In this document: piece after piece, positions 40,832 to 51,613 of the stretch | How the letters are laid out: every line of letters starts with the position of its first letter | Position numbering within the stretch: the stretch's first letter is position 1 | Origin: Pseudalkalibacillus salsuginis | GTDB taxonomy: Bacteria > Bacillota > Bacilli > Bacillales > Fictibacillaceae | Length of the DNA: 64,000 nucleotides | Direction of reading: 5' to 3' | Assembly: GCF_021646685.1 (NCBI RefSeq) | Contig: NZ_JAKJHW010000004.1 | Coordinates: forward strand, 62,001-126,000 | Position numbers and translations under genes: made by a program | The notes under the pieces: model-generated | What the model was told of the DNA's origin: nothing | The model's input: only the letters and a program-made list of their open reading frames with translations | Database searches by the model: none

Positions 40832-42046
40832 GTGTCAACCGGTAAACACATTTTATTATGCGTGACTGGGGGGATTGCAGTATTTAAAGCAGCCGCCCTG
40901 ACAAGTAAGATCAGACAGGCTGGTTATGACGTCAAAGTGATGATGACAAAGTCTGCTATGGAATTCGTTACGCCTTTGACTTTCCAAACGCTTTCAAGGA
41001 ATCCTGTATATCATGATACATTTGATGAAAAAGATCCGTCTGGTGTCGCTCATATCGATCTCGCTGACTGGGCTGATCTTGTTGTTATAGCCCCGGCAAC
41101 TGCCAACAGTATCGGGAAACTGGCAAATGGGATTGCTGATGATATGGTTTCTACGACATTATTAGCGACCTCAGCTCCAGTCATGCTCGCACCTGCAATG
41201 AACGTCCATATGTACGGCCATCCCGCAGTATTTGAGAACATGGAAAGGCTGGCAGATTTCGGACATCGTTTTATCGAACCTGGTGAAGGATTATTGGCGT
41301 GTGGATATGTAGGTAAAGGAAGACTTGCAGAACCGGAAGAGATCCTTGCATCGATCAACCAGTTCTTCACGGAAGCAGCTAACCGAATTCTCCAAGATAA
41401 ACATGTTCTGATTACTGCAGGACCAACAAGAGAACATATCGATCCAGTCAGATATTTCTCGAACCGATCGACTGGCAAAATGGGTTATGCATTAGCTGAA
41501 GCAGCGGTTTCACTTGGTGCAAAGGTCACTCTTGTAAGTGGCCCATCTGTACTTAAGGTACCATATGGTGTTGAATTTCTACCGGTAGAAACAGCCAAAG
41601 AAATGTATGAAGCGGTAATTTCACGTTTTGAACTGGCTGATCTGGTCATTAAATCAGCTGCTGTGGCTGATTATCGTCCAAAGCTCACTTATGATTCAAA
41701 AATGAAAAAGAGTGAGGGTAGCATTGCGATTGAAATGGAAAGGACAACAGATATCCTCAAGGAACTCGGCCGTCATAAAAAACATCAAGTATTAGTAGGA
41801 TTTGCTGCTGAAACCGATGATGTATCGTATTATGCAAAGGATAAACTAGAACAGAAAAATCTGGATATGATCGTTGCGAATGATGTCTCCCAAAAAGGAT
41901 CCGGATTCGAAGGAGATACGAATCAGGTCCATATATATGGGAAGGATGGGCATGAACGGAAAAGTTCTCTATTATCAAAAAAACAGGTTGCAGAAATCGT
42001 GTTGAAAGACGCTCTCCGATATATGGAAGGGTTGAATGAGGGATGA
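40832..42046 (+). CDS. coaBC: Bifunctional phosphopantothenoylcysteine decarboxylase/synthase CoaBC
   Basis: Two consecutive steps of coenzyme A synthesis. The 404-residue protein has the FMN-dependent CoaC domain with LLCVTGGIAVFKAA near the N-terminus and LAPAMNVHMYGHPA (PAMN motif, about 117-131), then the CoaB domain with TAGPTREHIDPVRYFSNRSTGKMG and KSAAVADYRP. An ATG at 40823 overlaps the ribosome site AGGGGAT; the GTG at 40832 is better spaced. The stop overlaps the priA start. Confidence 0.94.
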   Translation: MSTGKHILLCVTGGIAVFKAAALTSKIRQAGYDVKVMMTKSAMEFVTPLTFQTLSRNPVYHDTFDEKDPSGVAHIDLADWADLVVIAPATANSIGKLANGIADDMVSTTLLATSAPVMLAPAMNVHMYGHPAVFENMERLADFGHRFIEPGEGLLACGYVGKGRLAEPEEILASINQFFTEAANRILQDKHVLITAGPTREHIDPVRYFSNRSTGKMGYALAEAAVSLGAKVTLVSGPSVLKVPYGVEFLPVETAKEMYEAVISRFELADLVIKSAAVADYRPKLTYDSKMKKSEGSIAIEMERTTDILKELGRHKKHQVLVGFAAETDDVSYYAKDKLEQKNLDMIVANDVSQKGSGFEGDTNQVHIYGKDGHERKSSLLSKKQVAEIVLKDALRYMEGLNEG

Positions 42047-44463
42047 TTGCTGGGGTAATTGTCGATGTTCCGGCAATGGGTACTGACCGGACGTTCGACT
42101 ATCGGATTCCTGAACATTTAGAAGGGGCTGTCAAAATCGGAATGCGTGTCATCGTGCCTTTCGGACCCAGGAAATTGACCGGCTTCGTCATCATCCTTAA
42201 AGAGTCGTCAGAGCAAAAAAAGCTTAAAAATATAGTAGATGTCGTCGATCCGTCCCCGGTCATCAATGAAGAATTGATCGAACTTGGCAAGTGGATCGCA
42301 GAACATACATTGTGTTTCCTCCATTCTGCTTATCAATCGATGTTGCCTGCGGCAATGAAAATGAATTACACGAAACGCATTCATATGACGGAAGAGACTG
42401 GATTGGAACGATTCCCTGAGGAAATCCAGGAGGCGCTGCAATCTGAAAAAGGTTTGAGCTGGGAGGAAGCTCTGAAAATGGGGAAAGAGTGTGTCAGCCT
42501 CATCCAAAAGGGTTTGAATGAGGGGGAACTCGATGTCCAATATGAAATTCGTTCAAAAGGTAAAAAGAAGAAACAAAAGGTCATTACCATCAACAAAACA
42601 ACCGACGAATTGTTGGAAGCTCGTGATAACATATTGAAACGTGCACCGAAGCAAGCAGCTGTTTTGGATTATTTACTGGAATCTGGGCAAAAAGAGATGT
42701 CTACTCAAACCTTGATCGCTAAGACGGACTCCTCAAGGGTTACAGTGAAGGGATTGGTTGATAAACAGCTATTGATCGAATCCGAAAAAGAATTATATCG
42801 GGATCCGTACCATGATCGTGTCTTTGAAAAGACAATGCCGTTAACACTTACAAATGAGCAGAAGAGAACGATCGAGCCGATTTTGGAAAAAATCAATACA
42901 GAGACCCATGAGACATTTCTGATACATGGTGTTACTGGAAGTGGAAAGACGGAAATCTATTTGCAAGCGATTGAAAAAGTCCTCAATCTTGGCAAGGAAG
43001 CGATCATGCTAGTACCTGAAATCTCACTTACACCCCAGATGGTCCAACGATTCAAAGGGCGTTTCGGTTCAGAAGTTGCGGTATTGCATAGCGGACTTTC
43101 CGTCGGAGAAAAGTATGACGAATGGCGTAAAATCCATCGAAATGAAGCAAGGGTGGTTGTCGGAGCACGCTCAGCGGTTTTTGCTCCTTTTAAAAAACTC
43201 GGCATCATCATTATCGACGAAGAACATGAGTCTAGCTATAAACAAGAAGAGAATCCCCGGTACCATGCCAGGGATATTTCGATCCAAAGAGGGAAATTCC
43301 ATAGGTGTCCGGTAATATTGGGCAGCGCGACTCCGACCCTTGAATCTTATGCGAGGGCACAAAAGGGTGTTTATACCCACTGCACTCTCAATGAGAGGGT
43401 GAACAATAAAGATTTACCGAAGGCCGAAGTCGTCGATATGCGGGAGGAATTACGCTCAGGAAATCGATCTTTATTTTCACAATCCCTATTCGATCGATTG
43501 AAAGATCGGAAGGAAAAGGGTGAACAAAGTGTTTTGCTATTGAACCGGCGTGGTTATTCAACATTCATTAATTGTCGGGATTGCGGCTATGTCGCCCAAT
43601 GTCCACATTGTGACATTTCCCTTACTTACCATAAACGTTACAGTTCCTTGAAATGCCATTACTGCGGGTATGAAGCACAACAGCCCTCCGAGTGCCCCGA
43701 ATGCAATTCAGAACACATCCGCTTTTTCGGAACTGGCACCCAAAAAGTCGAGGAAGAACTGAACAGGCTGATCCCTGAAGCTCGTGTGATCCGGATGGAT
43801 GTTGATACGACTAGCCGGAAAGGGATGCATGAAAAGTTATTGAATGCGTTTGCCGAGAAAAAAGCGGATATTCTATTAGGGACACAAATGATCGCAAAGG
43901 GATTGGATTTTCCGAACGTGACCCTTGTTGGAGTGCTCGCTGCTGATTCAATGTTACATCTTCCCGACTTCCGTTCCTCTGAAAGGACCTTCCAGCTTTT
44001 GACCCAGGTGGGGGGAAGGGCCGGAAGACATGAATTATCAGGCGAGGTGGTCATTCAGAGCTATACACCAGAGCATTATAGTATCCAGCTTGCTCAACAT
44101 CACGATTTTCTCACCTTTTATAATAAGGAAATGCAAATTCGAAAATTGCATCAATATCCTCCATTCTATTTCCTGACACTGGTGACAATTTCACATGAAG
44201 AATTGATGTACGTTGTCGATATATGTGAGAAAATCGCTGGCCGGTTGAAAGAATCACTGAGTGCAAAAGCGGTCGTCCTTGGACCTGTAGCATCACCGGT
44301 TCCTCGTATGAAAGATAGATATCGTTACCAATGCGTGATAAAATACAAAAATGAACCAAAATTAAAAGAAACATTAAATGAAATTCTTGTCCATTTTCAA
44401 AAAAGGATGCAGCGGGACGGGTTAGTGATCGGTATTGATATGCATCCACAGACGATCATGTAA
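42043..44463 (+). CDS. priA: Primosomal replication restart helicase PriA
   Basis: Superfamily 2 3'-5' helicase that reloads the replisome at collapsed forks. The 806-residue protein has the N-terminal 3'-DNA-binding domain, Walker A GVTGSGKTEIYLQ (about 295-307), DEEHESSYKQ (about 391-400), a zinc-binding insert with paired cysteines (CRDCGYVAQCPHC ... CHYCGYE ... CPEC, about 507-560) and helicase motifs V-VI (GTQMIAKGLDF; QVGGRAGR). Starts within the coaBC stop (ATGA). Confidence 0.97.
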   Translation: MIAGVIVDVPAMGTDRTFDYRIPEHLEGAVKIGMRVIVPFGPRKLTGFVIILKESSEQKKLKNIVDVVDPSPVINEELIELGKWIAEHTLCFLHSAYQSMLPAAMKMNYTKRIHMTEETGLERFPEEIQEALQSEKGLSWEEALKMGKECVSLIQKGLNEGELDVQYEIRSKGKKKKQKVITINKTTDELLEARDNILKRAPKQAAVLDYLLESGQKEMSTQTLIAKTDSSRVTVKGLVDKQLLIESEKELYRDPYHDRVFEKTMPLTLTNEQKRTIEPILEKINTETHETFLIHGVTGSGKTEIYLQAIEKVLNLGKEAIMLVPEISLTPQMVQRFKGRFGSEVAVLHSGLSVGEKYDEWRKIHRNEARVVVGARSAVFAPFKKLGIIIIDEEHESSYKQEENPRYHARDISIQRGKFHRCPVILGSATPTLESYARAQKGVYTHCTLNERVNNKDLPKAEVVDMREELRSGNRSLFSQSLFDRLKDRKEKGEQSVLLLNRRGYSTFINCRDCGYVAQCPHCDISLTYHKRYSSLKCHYCGYEAQQPSECPECNSEHIRFFGTGTQKVEEELNRLIPEARVIRMDVDTTSRKGMHEKLLNAFAEKKADILLGTQMIAKGLDFPNVTLVGVLAADSMLHLPDFRSSERTFQLLTQVGGRAGRHELSGEVVIQSYTPEHYSIQLAQHHDFLTFYNKEMQIRKLHQYPPFYFLTLVTISHEELMYVVDICEKIAGRLKESLSAKAVVLGPVASPVPRMKDRYRYQCVIKYKNEPKLKETLNEILVHFQKRMQRDGLVIGIDMHPQTIM

Positions 44464-44551
44464 TGAGATGAAAGTTCAAAATCCGGAGTCAGTTTTGACA
44501 GCTGGCAGTGGGACTGCATTCTTAATATAGATAAATAAGATAGGTGATAAT

Positions 44552-45481
44552 ATGAAAGTCGTGTTTATGGGGACTCCAGATTTTTCAGTTCCGGTTTTGA
44601 AAAGGATCATCCGTGATGGTTATGAAGTCGTTGCTGTCGTTTCACAACCGGACAAGCCAGTCGGACGGAAGAAAGTTATTACGCCGCCTCCTGTAAAGCG
44701 GGAAGCGCTGCGACATGAAATCTCTGTTTTACAACCGGAAAAGGTGAGGTGGGAGTATGAAGAAATCTTGAAGTACGAACCCGATCTCATCATCACGGCA
44801 GCATATGGACAAATTTTACCCAGTGAATTGCTGACTTATCCTCGATTAGGTTGTATAAACGTACATGCCTCTCTCCTTCCTGAATATCGCGGAGGCGCGC
44901 CAATCCACAAAGCGATCATCGATGGCAAAAAAGAGACAGGCGTCACAATCATGTATATGGTGGAAAAGTTGGATGCAGGTGATATGCTAAGTCAAGTTAC
45001 GGTGGCAATTGAAGAGGAAGACAATGTCGGAAGCCTTCATGATAAGTTGAGCGAGGCGGGAGCGGAATTGCTTGGAGATACGATTCCGATGCTTGTGAAT
45101 GATGAATTACAACGTATTCCTCAAGATGAATCAAAAGTCACGTATGCTCCAAATATTTCAAGGGAAATGGAAAAAATCGATTGGAAAGCGGACGGAGAAG
45201 ACATCTATAACCAGATCAGAGGGTTGAATCCATGGCCAGTGGCTTACACTATGCTTGAGGGCAAGAATATAAAGATCTGGTGGGGACGAAAAGAAACCGT
45301 TGAACAAAACGGTGAACCTGGTCAAATTCTGGCATTTGATAATAAAGGAATTCTAGTTGGAACTGGAAACCAAACAGCAATAAGGATCACAGAGATGCAG
45401 CCCGCAGGCAGGAAACAGATGGATGCCGCCCAATATCTTGCTGGAGCTCAGCTTAATACAGAAATGAAATTCGGTGAATAA
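44552..45481 (+). CDS. fmt: Methionyl-tRNA formyltransferase
   Basis: Formylates initiator Met-tRNA. The 309-residue enzyme has the folate domain with [12 protein letters not shown] at the N-terminus, the catalytic [14 protein letters not shown] motif (about 109-122; Asn in INVH), [15 protein letters not shown] and a C-terminal tRNA-binding domain. In B. subtilis defA lies between priA and fmt; here 88 bases separate them and no deformylase gene is present. The stop overlaps rsmB. Confidence 0.96.
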   Translation: MKVVFMGTPDFSVPVLKRIIRDGYEVVAVVSQPDKPVGRKKVITPPPVKREALRHEISVLQPEKVRWEYEEILKYEPDLIITAAYGQILPSELLTYPRLGCINVHASLLPEYRGGAPIHKAIIDGKKETGVTIMYMVEKLDAGDMLSQVTVAIEEEDNVGSLHDKLSEAGAELLGDTIPMLVNDELQRIPQDESKVTYAPNISREMEKIDWKADGEDIYNQIRGLNPWPVAYTMLEGKNIKIWWGRKETVEQNGEPGQILAFDNKGILVGTGNQTAIRITEMQPAGRKQMDAAQYLAGAQLNTEMKFGE

Positions 45482-46854
45482 TGATGAGAAATGTTCGGGA
45501 AGTTGCGACGGACCTGTTATTGAAAATAGACCGGTCGCAAGCTTACAGCAACCTTTTATTAAACCAAGCGATCAGGAAAAACAAATTTTCAGGGAAAGAT
45601 GCAGCCCTTTTGACTGAAATCGTATATGGCACTCTTCAACGGAAGAATACACTTGATTATTACTTGAAAGGTTTCATTAAGAAACCATTGAACAAGCTTG
45701 AAGACTGGGTGCTGGTCCTTTTACGGCTATCCGTTTATCAAATGGTGTACCTGGACCGTGTCCCTGATCATGCCATCATCAATGAAGCAGTTGTGCTCGC
45801 AAAGAAGAGAGGGCACAAGGGCATCTCTGGATTTGTCAATGGTGTACTTAGGAATGTCCAACGAAAAGGGATCCCTGGTGTTGCATCAATACCGGATAAA
45901 AGGTTACAATTAGCGATTGAGTGCAGCCATCCTGAATGGCTGGTTAACCGTTGGATTGATCAGTTTGGAAATGAACGGACACGGGAAATGTGTACGGTCA
46001 ATAATACACCACCGAAGGTAACTGCCAGGGTTAACCGCCTTAAACTTTCTATCAAGGATGCTATCGAACGGTTGAAAGATGAATCCGTAAACGCGGAGCC
46101 AAGCAAGTTGGTGCCTGAAGGGATAAGGATTATATCAGGGAATCTTCCTGAATCTGATGTTTATAAATCGGGAGCTCTGACGATTCAAGATGAAAGCTCG
46201 ATGCTTGTAGGCTATGCACTTGATCCCCAACCAGATGAACGTATTTTGGATGCCTGTGCGGCACCTGGAGGGAAAACGACACACCTTGCTGAAAGGATGG
46301 ACAATCAAGGGGAAATAACTGCGATTGACTTGCATGAGCATAAAGTCAAGCTCATTGAACAGCAGGTGGAACGGCTCGGTTTGACGAATATAGAAACGAT
46401 CGCGATGGATACTAGGAAGGCCGCTAAATTATTCAAGGAAGAATCCTTTGATAGGGTGCTATTGGATGCCCCTTGCACAGGTTTCGGTGTCATTCGCAGA
46501 AAACCCGATATCAAATGGGGAAAGAAACCTGAAGATATTGAACGGATCCAAATAGTCCAGGAAGAATTATTGGAAGCCGTTTCCCGTGTCCTTAAAATAG
46601 GTGGATTATTGGTTTACAGTACATGTACAATAGAATCAGAGGAAAACAATATCCAGGTTCAGCGGTTTCTGGACCGCCATCCTGAATTCGAATGGGATGA
46701 AGCATTGTCTTTGAGGATGCCAGCTACTGTAAAACCTTACATTTCAGAAACGAAAGATGAACTTCAGATTCTTCCGCAATATTTCAATAGTGATGGATTT
46801 TATATAGCATGTTTAAGGAAAACTTCTAGAAAAGGCGGTGTTGGAACATGTTGA
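45481..46854 (+). CDS. rsmB: 16S rRNA m5C967 methyltransferase RsmB (Sun)
   Basis: A 457-residue protein with an N-terminal NusB-like RNA-binding domain (about 1-140) and a C-terminal SAM domain: [15 protein letters not shown] (about 258-272), [18 protein letters not shown] (about 328-345, with the catalytic PC cysteine) and [11 protein letters not shown] (second cysteine). The start overlaps the fmt stop; an ATG at 45484 is an equal alternative. Overlaps rlmN by seven bases. Confidence 0.95.
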   Translation: MMRNVREVATDLLLKIDRSQAYSNLLLNQAIRKNKFSGKDAALLTEIVYGTLQRKNTLDYYLKGFIKKPLNKLEDWVLVLLRLSVYQMVYLDRVPDHAIINEAVVLAKKRGHKGISGFVNGVLRNVQRKGIPGVASIPDKRLQLAIECSHPEWLVNRWIDQFGNERTREMCTVNNTPPKVTARVNRLKLSIKDAIERLKDESVNAEPSKLVPEGIRIISGNLPESDVYKSGALTIQDESSMLVGYALDPQPDERILDACAAPGGKTTHLAERMDNQGEITAIDLHEHKVKLIEQQVERLGLTNIETIAMDTRKAAKLFKEESFDRVLLDAPCTGFGVIRRKPDIKWGKKPEDIERIQIVQEELLEAVSRVLKIGGLLVYSTCTIESEENNIQVQRFLDRHPEFEWDEALSLRMPATVKPYISETKDELQILPQYFNSDGFYIACLRKTSRKGGVGTC

Positions 46855-47933
46855 AACCGTTGACGGAAAAACAAACTAATCCGAACGTTGGGACTTCCAT
46901 ATTTTCATTGAAATACGAAGATCTTCTGGATTGGCTGAAGCAAGCCGGTGAGCCATCGTTTCGTGCCAAGCAAATTTATGAATGGCTTTACGAAAAAAGG
47001 GTGGCTTCATTTGCAGAGATGACGAACCTATCAAAGGATCTGCGTCAAAAACTGGATGAAGCGTTTGTAATCACTCCCTTAAAGCAAGTCGTCCGGCAAG
47101 AATCGAAGGATGGGACAATCAAGTTTCTTTTTGAACTTGAAGATGGATATTCAATAGAAACCGTTTTGATGAGACATGAGTATGGAAACAGTGTCTGTGT
47201 AACAACTCAAGTCGGTTGCCGGTTAGGCTGTACCTTCTGTGCCTCGACGCTGGGTGGTCTGAAACGTAACTTGAAGGCTGGAGAAATCGTTGCGCAAGTA
47301 TTGGAAGTACAACGAGCGATGGATGAGACGGATGAACGGGTCAGCTCTGTCGTTATTATGGGGATCGGGGAACCTTTCGATAATTATGAAGAATTGATTT
47401 CTTTCCTGAAAATAATCAACCACGATGAAGGATTGAATATCGGAGCACGGCATATTACGATCTCAACGAGTGGTGTCGTGCCGAAAATCTATGATTTTGC
47501 TGATGAAGGTATGCAGATCAATTTTGCGATCTCCCTTCACGCCCCCACAGCAGAGATCCGTAGTCGACTTATGCCGGTGAACCGTATGTACCCTCTTGAT
47601 GATCTGATGGATTCCATTCGTTATTATATCCGGAAGACAGGGCGGCGTGTCACATTTGAATATGGATTGTTCGGAGGTGTCAATGATCAGGTTGAACATG
47701 CTGAACTTCTTTCCGATCTGATCCATGATATAAAGTGTCATGTCAACTTGATTCCTGTAAACTATGTACCAGAGAGAGATTACGTCCGTACTCCTAAGAA
47801 TCAAATTTTTAAATTTGAAAGCACGTTAAAAGAGCGCGGTGTGAATGTTACTATTCGCCGGGAGCAGGGTCATGATATCGACGCTGCCTGCGGTCAGCTG
47901 CGTGCGAAGGAGCGTAAGGACGAAACGAGGTGA
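46848..47933 (+). CDS. rlmN: 23S rRNA A2503 / tRNA A37 methyltransferase RlmN
   Basis: A radical-SAM enzyme that makes m2A in 23S rRNA and tRNA. The 361-residue protein has the cluster motif [10 protein letters not shown] (about 124-133), the SAM segments [12 protein letters not shown] (about 170-181) and [11 protein letters not shown], and the methyl-carrying cysteine near the C-terminus ([10 protein letters not shown]). Seven-base overlap with rsmB. Confidence 0.96.
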   Translation: MLKPLTEKQTNPNVGTSIFSLKYEDLLDWLKQAGEPSFRAKQIYEWLYEKRVASFAEMTNLSKDLRQKLDEAFVITPLKQVVRQESKDGTIKFLFELEDGYSIETVLMRHEYGNSVCVTTQVGCRLGCTFCASTLGGLKRNLKAGEIVAQVLEVQRAMDETDERVSSVVIMGIGEPFDNYEELISFLKIINHDEGLNIGARHITISTSGVVPKIYDFADEGMQINFAISLHAPTAEIRSRLMPVNRMYPLDDLMDSIRYYIRKTGRRVTFEYGLFGGVNDQVEHAELLSDLIHDIKCHVNLIPVNYVPERDYVRTPKNQIFKFESTLKERGVNVTIRREQGHDIDAACGQLRAKERKDETR

Positions 47934-47939
47934 GGTAGG

Positions 47940-48695
47940 TTGTTGAAGGCATCTTTTCAAACTGATCAAGGTAAAGTACGTTCCCATAACGAAGACAGTG
48001 GGGCAGTGATCCAATTCTCTGCCTCGGATGTTTTCGCTGTTGTTGCCGATGGGATGGGAGGGCATAATGCTGGAGATGTTGCCAGCCAGATGGCGGTCAA
48101 CTACATCAAGGATCATCTTAATACATACATAAACGAAAAGGTCGAAACAGCGAATGTGATTCAATCATTGATCGAGGACGCCAACTCAAGTATTTATACG
48201 TATGCTAATGAGCACCCGGAGTGTCATGGTATGGGTACGACTGTGATCTTACTTAGAGCGACGGAAGATGAGGTTTCCTTAGGTCATGTCGGAGACAGTC
48301 GTTGCTATCATATACACGATCAATCAATCAGAATGCTTACGGAGGACCATACCCTGGTCAATGAACTTGTGAAATCAGGACAAATCACAGATGAAGAGGC
48401 AGAATACCATCCGAGGAAACACGTTGTCATGAGGTCAGTCGGTACAGACCCGAATGTGAGGGTGGATAATCTGAATTACTCATGGGCTCCCGGAGATTAT
48501 CTTCTCATTTGTTCAGATGGTCTTTCCAACAAGGTTCCGGCAAACTTGATACTGGAAGTTGTGACTGACGATGGGTCCTTGAACGAAAAAGCGAACCTCC
48601 TGGTCAAGATGGCCAATGATGCTGGCGGGGAAGATAACATCACCATTATTCTCTTAGCTAATGAGGTTGGTCTAAAAGAAGGTGTAGCCAAATGA
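47940..48695 (+). CDS. prpC: PPM-family Ser/Thr protein phosphatase PrpC
   Basis: A PP2C-type, metal-dependent phosphatase that reverses PrkC phosphorylation. The 251-residue protein carries VRSHNEDS, VADGMGGHNAGDVAS (about 35-49), GMGTTVILL, GHVGDSRCYH (about 115-124), LLICSDGLSNKV and the C-terminal GGEDNITIILL. The start is TTG (MLKASFQT); GAGGTAGG precedes it. The stop overlaps the prkC start by four bases. Confidence 0.96.
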   Translation: MLKASFQTDQGKVRSHNEDSGAVIQFSASDVFAVVADGMGGHNAGDVASQMAVNYIKDHLNTYINEKVETANVIQSLIEDANSSIYTYANEHPECHGMGTTVILLRATEDEVSLGHVGDSRCYHIHDQSIRMLTEDHTLVNELVKSGQITDEEAEYHPRKHVVMRSVGTDPNVRVDNLNYSWAPGDYLLICSDGLSNKVPANLILEVVTDDGSLNEKANLLVKMANDAGGEDNITIILLANEVGLKEGVAK

Positions 48696-50719
48696 TCGGA
48701 AGACGTATCAGTTCTCGATACAAGATCCTAGAGATCATTGGTGATGGCGGCATGGCTGTGGTTTATAAAGCGGAAGACTTGATACTCGATCGGATCGTCG
48801 CTGTGAAAGTATTGCGTTCAGAATACTCGACTGATGAGGACTTCATCAGGCGTTTTCGACGTGAAGCTGAATCAGCCACGAGTCTGAATCATCCGAATGT
48901 CGTCAATATCGTCGATGTCGGAGAAGAAGAACAGATTTATTTCATCGTCATGGAGTATGTGAAAGGTAAGACATTGAAACAGATCATACGGGAAAATGGT
49001 CCATTATCTCCGGAGCGGGCAGTTGAAATCATGAAACAGATCTCCTCTGCGATCGCACATGCCCATGAACATCACATCGTGCACAGGGATATCAAGCCTC
49101 ATAATATTTTAATAGATGAGAATGGAAATGCTAAAGTAACAGATTTCGGCATTGCATTAGCTGCAACGTCAGCAACGATTACTCACACGCACTCTGTATT
49201 GGGCAGTGTCCACTATTTCTCACCGGAACAAGCAAGAGGTGGTATTGCCAATAACAAGTCCGATATTTACTCATTAGGTGTAGTTTTCTATGAAATGGTG
49301 ACTGGCAGACTACCGTTTTCAGGTGAATCAGCTGTTTCTGTAGCATTGAAACATCTTCAAGAAAAATTTCCCGAACCAAAATTGATCAATCCAGATATAC
49401 CACAGAGTATTGAGAATATTATATTGAAGGCGATGGCCAAAAATCCGAACGAGCGATTTGAAAACGTCCAGGCACTGGAAGAAGATTTAAGAACAGTACT
49501 TGATCCTGATCGAATCGATGAACCGAAACATTCGTTTGATGAAGATGAAGAAGCGACAAAAGTACTGACTCCGATCGGAAATATAACAGAGCAAATGAAA
49601 ACTGCACCCGTCCCTTCAACCAAAGGTGAAGTGGGAGTAGAAAAAGGCGGGAAGCAAAAGAAAGAGAAGAAAGATAAGAAGAAAAAGAAGAATTGGGTCG
49701 CAATCATTTTAATGGTATTTCTCCTTTTAGGGATTGCTGGTGTAGCGGCGGTCACCTTGTGGCCAGAAATATTCCAGACGAAGGATGTCTCTGTTCCGGA
49801 TGTCATCAATCAACCGTACACGACTGCATATGAGAAAATAAAGGATGCTGGGCTCAACCCAGAAAAAGAGGAGCAGCCAAGCTCTGAAGTTGAAGAAGGG
49901 CATGTCATCAGGCAAACCCCGTCACCAGGAACAGCCGTGAAGGAAAATCAGACGGTGAAATTGATTGTCAGTTCGGGACCTGAAAAATTTGAAGTAGAGA
50001 ATTATGTTGGCCAAGAAGAAGATGATGTGAAGCGGACGAAGGTTGAGGATCTTTTCAAACGGGTCGATTACCCAACAAGAAGCAGTGAAGACGTACCTGC
50101 TGGACAGATCATCGAACAAATTCCGGAAGCAGGAGAAATGGTCGTGCCTGGCCAGGAAGTTTTGATTTTATATGTCAGTAGCGGGCCACCGCCATTTGAT
50201 CTTGCTGATCTGATCGGAAAGTCACTTGAAGAAGCAAATACGTATGCAAATGGGAATGGGCTCAAATTAAAAGAAGCTGAACGTGAGTATTCAGAAGATG
50301 TGGATGATGGAAACATCATAAGGACGGATCCGAAACCGGGTGAAACAGTGAGGGCTGGGAGTGAAATCACTGTCACCGTTTCTAAAGGTGTGCCAGAACC
50401 AGTAACCATCAAAGATATGGTGGAAGTAGAATTCAGTGAAGAAGATTCCGGTAGTGGAGATGGCAATGGCGAAGGGAACAAAAATAAAGATAAAAAGGAT
50501 AAACAGAAAGAACCGAAACAGGTCCGGATCGTGACCAATGACGCTAACGGAGAGCGGACGATCGTAGATAAAGAAATCTCTGAAACAGAAATGTTCGAAA
50601 TCCCATTGACCATAAAGTATAACGGTGAAGGTAGCTACAAAGTCTATGTGGACGATGAAGAGTATTATAATGAATCGTTTACGTATGAAGAAGCGAAAAA
50701 CTTTCAGAATGGAGAGTAG
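48692..50719 (+). CDS. prkC: Membrane Ser/Thr kinase PrkC with PASTA domains
   Basis: An Hanks-type kinase that senses muropeptides and, in Bacillus, triggers spore germination and stationary-phase responses. The 675-residue protein has a kinase domain (GDGGMAVVYKAED near 17; Lys about 39; HRDIKPHN about 131-138; DFGIA about 152), a Lys-rich juxtamembrane stretch, one membrane segment (about 336-357), three PASTA repeats (about 365-572), a Gly/Lys-rich linker (EDSGSGDGNGEGNKNKDKK) and a C-terminal beta domain. Cotranscribed with its phosphatase prpC. Confidence 0.97.
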   Translation: MIGRRISSRYKILEIIGDGGMAVVYKAEDLILDRIVAVKVLRSEYSTDEDFIRRFRREAESATSLNHPNVVNIVDVGEEEQIYFIVMEYVKGKTLKQIIRENGPLSPERAVEIMKQISSAIAHAHEHHIVHRDIKPHNILIDENGNAKVTDFGIALAATSATITHTHSVLGSVHYFSPEQARGGIANNKSDIYSLGVVFYEMVTGRLPFSGESAVSVALKHLQEKFPEPKLINPDIPQSIENIILKAMAKNPNERFENVQALEEDLRTVLDPDRIDEPKHSFDEDEEATKVLTPIGNITEQMKTAPVPSTKGEVGVEKGGKQKKEKKDKKKKKNWVAIILMVFLLLGIAGVAAVTLWPEIFQTKDVSVPDVINQPYTTAYEKIKDAGLNPEKEEQPSSEVEEGHVIRQTPSPGTAVKENQTVKLIVSSGPEKFEVENYVGQEEDDVKRTKVEDLFKRVDYPTRSSEDVPAGQIIEQIPEAGEMVVPGQEVLILYVSSGPPPFDLADLIGKSLEEANTYANGNGLKLKEAEREYSEDVDDGNIIRTDPKPGETVRAGSEITVTVSKGVPEPVTIKDMVEVEFSEEDSGSGDGNGEGNKNKDKKDKQKEPKQVRIVTNDANGERTIVDKEISETEMFEIPLTIKYNGEGSYKVYVDDEEYYNESFTYEEAKNFQNGE

Positions 50720-51610
50720 ATGGACTGCATGCCAAAAGGAACGATCATTAAAGCGTTGAGCGGGTATTATTATGTGAAAAGTGAAGAAGAAAATGAAATC
50801 TATCAATGCCGAGGCAGAGGAAATTTTCGAAAACGGAAGTTGACACCTCTTGTGGGAGATGAAGTGGCATTTGAATCGACTAATCTGACAGACGGTTATG
50901 TTTTGGAAATCTTCGAACGTAAGAATCAACTGATCAGGCCTCCTGTTGCAAATATTGACCAGGCACTCATCATATTTTCCGCACGCCGGCCAAGCTTTAA
51001 CTCGCACCTTTTGGATCGGTTTTTAGTCCATATTGAAGCGAACGAGATTCTTCCGGTCATTTGTGTTAGTAAACTTGATTTATTGACAGATGACAAGGAA
51101 ATCGAAAAAGAGCTGGAGGTCTACCGTCAAATCGGTTACCAGGTTCTCGAAACTTCTTCTTTGGAACAAAGGGGGCTTGAAGAAGTAAGGGAACTTTTTG
51201 AAGATAAGGTAACAGTCATTGCAGGACAGTCAGGTGTCGGCAAATCGACATTGTTGAATGTATTGAATCCAGAATTGAACTTGGAAACTAATGATATCTC
51301 TGATCATCTTGGAAGAGGGAAACACACGACTAGGCATGTGGAGCTGATCCCTTTTGGTGAGGGGCTTGTGGCAGATACCCCTGGCTTCAGTTCACTTGAT
51401 TTCATCGAAATCGAACCAGAAGACTTATCCATCTACTTTCCTGAAATGAGAGATCGCCGTCCTGATTGTAAATTCAGAGGGTGTACCCATGTATCAGAAC
51501 CGAAATGTGCTGTGAAAAAAGCATTGGAAAATAATGAAATAGCCCAATTCCGTTATGACCATTACTTACAATTTCTACAAGAGATCAAAGACCAAAAACG
51601 GAGGTATTAA
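50720..51610 (+). CDS. rsgA: Ribosome small subunit GTPase RsgA (CpgA)
   Basis: A circularly permuted GTPase for late 30S maturation and, in Bacillus, a PrkC substrate linked to cell shape. The 296-residue protein has an OB fold (about 1-65), the permuted order G4 (CVSKLDLL, about 115), G1 (GQSGVGKSTLLN, about 168-179), G3 (DTPGFSS, about 217) and a zinc knuckle (CKFRGCTHVSEPKCAVK, about 252-268). The ATG at 50720 directly abuts the prkC stop; the ATG at 50729 (MPKGTIIKAL) matches relatives but is farther from GGAG. Confidence 0.96.
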   Translation: MDCMPKGTIIKALSGYYYVKSEEENEIYQCRGRGNFRKRKLTPLVGDEVAFESTNLTDGYVLEIFERKNQLIRPPVANIDQALIIFSARRPSFNSHLLDRFLVHIEANEILPVICVSKLDLLTDDKEIEKELEVYRQIGYQVLETSSLEQRGLEEVRELFEDKVTVIAGQSGVGKSTLLNVLNPELNLETNDISDHLGRGKHTTRHVELIPFGEGLVADTPGFSSLDFIEIEPEDLSIYFPEMRDRRPDCKFRGCTHVSEPKCAVKKALENNEIAQFRYDHYLQFLQEIKDQKRRY

Positions 51611-51613
51611 GTC

